From positions 1 to 5,766 of the forward strand of contig JAUWYN010000047.1 of assembly GCA_030615805.1 (NCBI GenBank): a DNA stretch of 5,766 nucleotides, read 5' to 3'. The notes under the pieces were generated by a model that ran no database searches, was not told where the DNA came from, and saw nothing but the letters and a program-made list of their open reading frames with translations. Both the position numbers and the translations under genes were made by a program. The stretch comes from Hadesarchaea archaeon. GTDB lineage: Archaea; Hadarchaeota; Hadarchaeia; Hadarchaeales; Hadarchaeaceae. This document shows positions 5,431 to 5,766 of this stretch, piece after piece. The stretch's first letter is position 1, and each line of letters opens with the position of its first letter.

Positions 5431-5735
5431 AAACTTTCCACGAGCCACTTTAAATATTCTGGCAACCCGCGCTCGATCGGAACCACCAAGACCTCGGGCA
5501 CCTCGTAGCTATGCAATTCCTTGATGCGCGGGATTAAGCGATCGAGTTTTTTATTAGAGGTTTTTATCAAGAGCAGGTTTTCCTTCGCTCGCTCAAGTTT
5601 CCCGTGCCACCTATAAGTTGAATTTACGCTTGGCAGGACGCTAACGCAAGCCGCGAGCTTTTCCGACACCAATTTTTCGCTTAGCCTTTTCGCCTCTGCC
5701 CGATTTTTCACCGTCGTCAACACCAGCGAGAACAT
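5424..5735 (-). CDS. cutA: CutA1 divalent-cation tolerance family protein
   Basis: This is a 103-residue CutA1 protein, the normal archaeal length. It begins MFSLVLTTVKNRAEAKRL and carries the conserved EKLAACVSVLPSVNSTYRWHGK (25-46, with C30, Y41 and W43) and KELHSYEVPEVLVVPI (72-87, with H75, Y77, E78, P80, E81). The family forms very stable trimers with a ferredoxin-like, PII-like fold. It was linked to copper tolerance in Escherichia coli, but its role in archaea is not settled. A GGGGAG ribosome binding site stands 3 nt before the ATG. The frame stays open upstream to the window edge, but family alignment supports this start. It is the first visible gene of the cutA-flavin reductase-nucleotidyltransferase operon; the promoter, or further upstream genes, lies outside the window. 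Confidence 0.95.
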   Translation of the reverse strand: MFSLVLTTVKNRAEAKRLSEKLVSEKLAACVSVLPSVNSTYRWHGKLERAKENLLLIKTSNKKLDRLIPRIKELHSYEVPEVLVVPIERGLPEYLKWLVESLR

Positions 5736-5766
5736 GCGCTCCCCACGACAACAACCCGAACGCAGA

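Noticed and set aside
4850..5524. 224-codon plus-strand frame across the flavin reductase gene
   Set aside because: It is antisense to a clear split-barrel protein and has no family features. It also crosses the cutA/flavin reductase junction.

Overview
The window looks like archaeal chromosomal DNA from a core-genome region. It carries an archaeal-type RqcH/NFACT protein, a stand-alone ERCC4 (XPF-type) nuclease with a helix-hairpin-helix tail, a class I lysyl-tRNA synthetase, archaeal A/T-rich TATA-like boxes and near-leaderless starts. A short XPF without a helicase domain is best known from Crenarchaeota, whereas euryarchaea usually have the long helicase-nuclease Hef. Class I LysRS is widespread in archaea. 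This could fit a TACK lineage such as Bathyarchaeia, or Hadarchaeota, but the lineage is an inference. I see no transposon, phage gene, CRISPR array, tRNA or rRNA.

Layout, left to right. (1) Positions 1-319, minus strand: the N-terminal 106 residues of RqcH, running off the left edge. (2) A 20-nt gap, then on the plus strand a 98-residue three-helix membrane protein (340-636) and the ERCC4/HhH nuclease (712-1401). (3) Convergent to the nuclease, with 14 nt of overlap, a PLP aminotransferase of the aspartate aminotransferase family (2551-1388, minus). (4) A 46-nt divergent promoter region with a clear TATA box, then class I LysRS (2598-4187, plus). (5) Convergent to LysRS, with 20 nt of overlap, a three-gene minus-strand operon transcribed right to left: CutA1 (5735-5424), flavin-reductase-like protein (5419-4880) and an archaeal nucleotidyltransferase-fold protein (4878-4168). 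Spacings in this operon are 4 nt and 1 nt.

Functionally the window mixes translation and its quality control (LysRS, RqcH), DNA repair (XPF), amino-acid metabolism (aminotransferase), redox/flavin chemistry, and a small trimeric CutA1 protein. Coding density is almost complete and no gene-free stretch exceeds about 75 nt. The interesting points are architectural: overlapping convergent ends, very short divergent promoters, and tight translational coupling. Two less-characterised proteins also deserve attention, the small membrane protein and the nucleotidyltransferase. I do not see convincing evidence for a new multi-gene defence or mobile system here.
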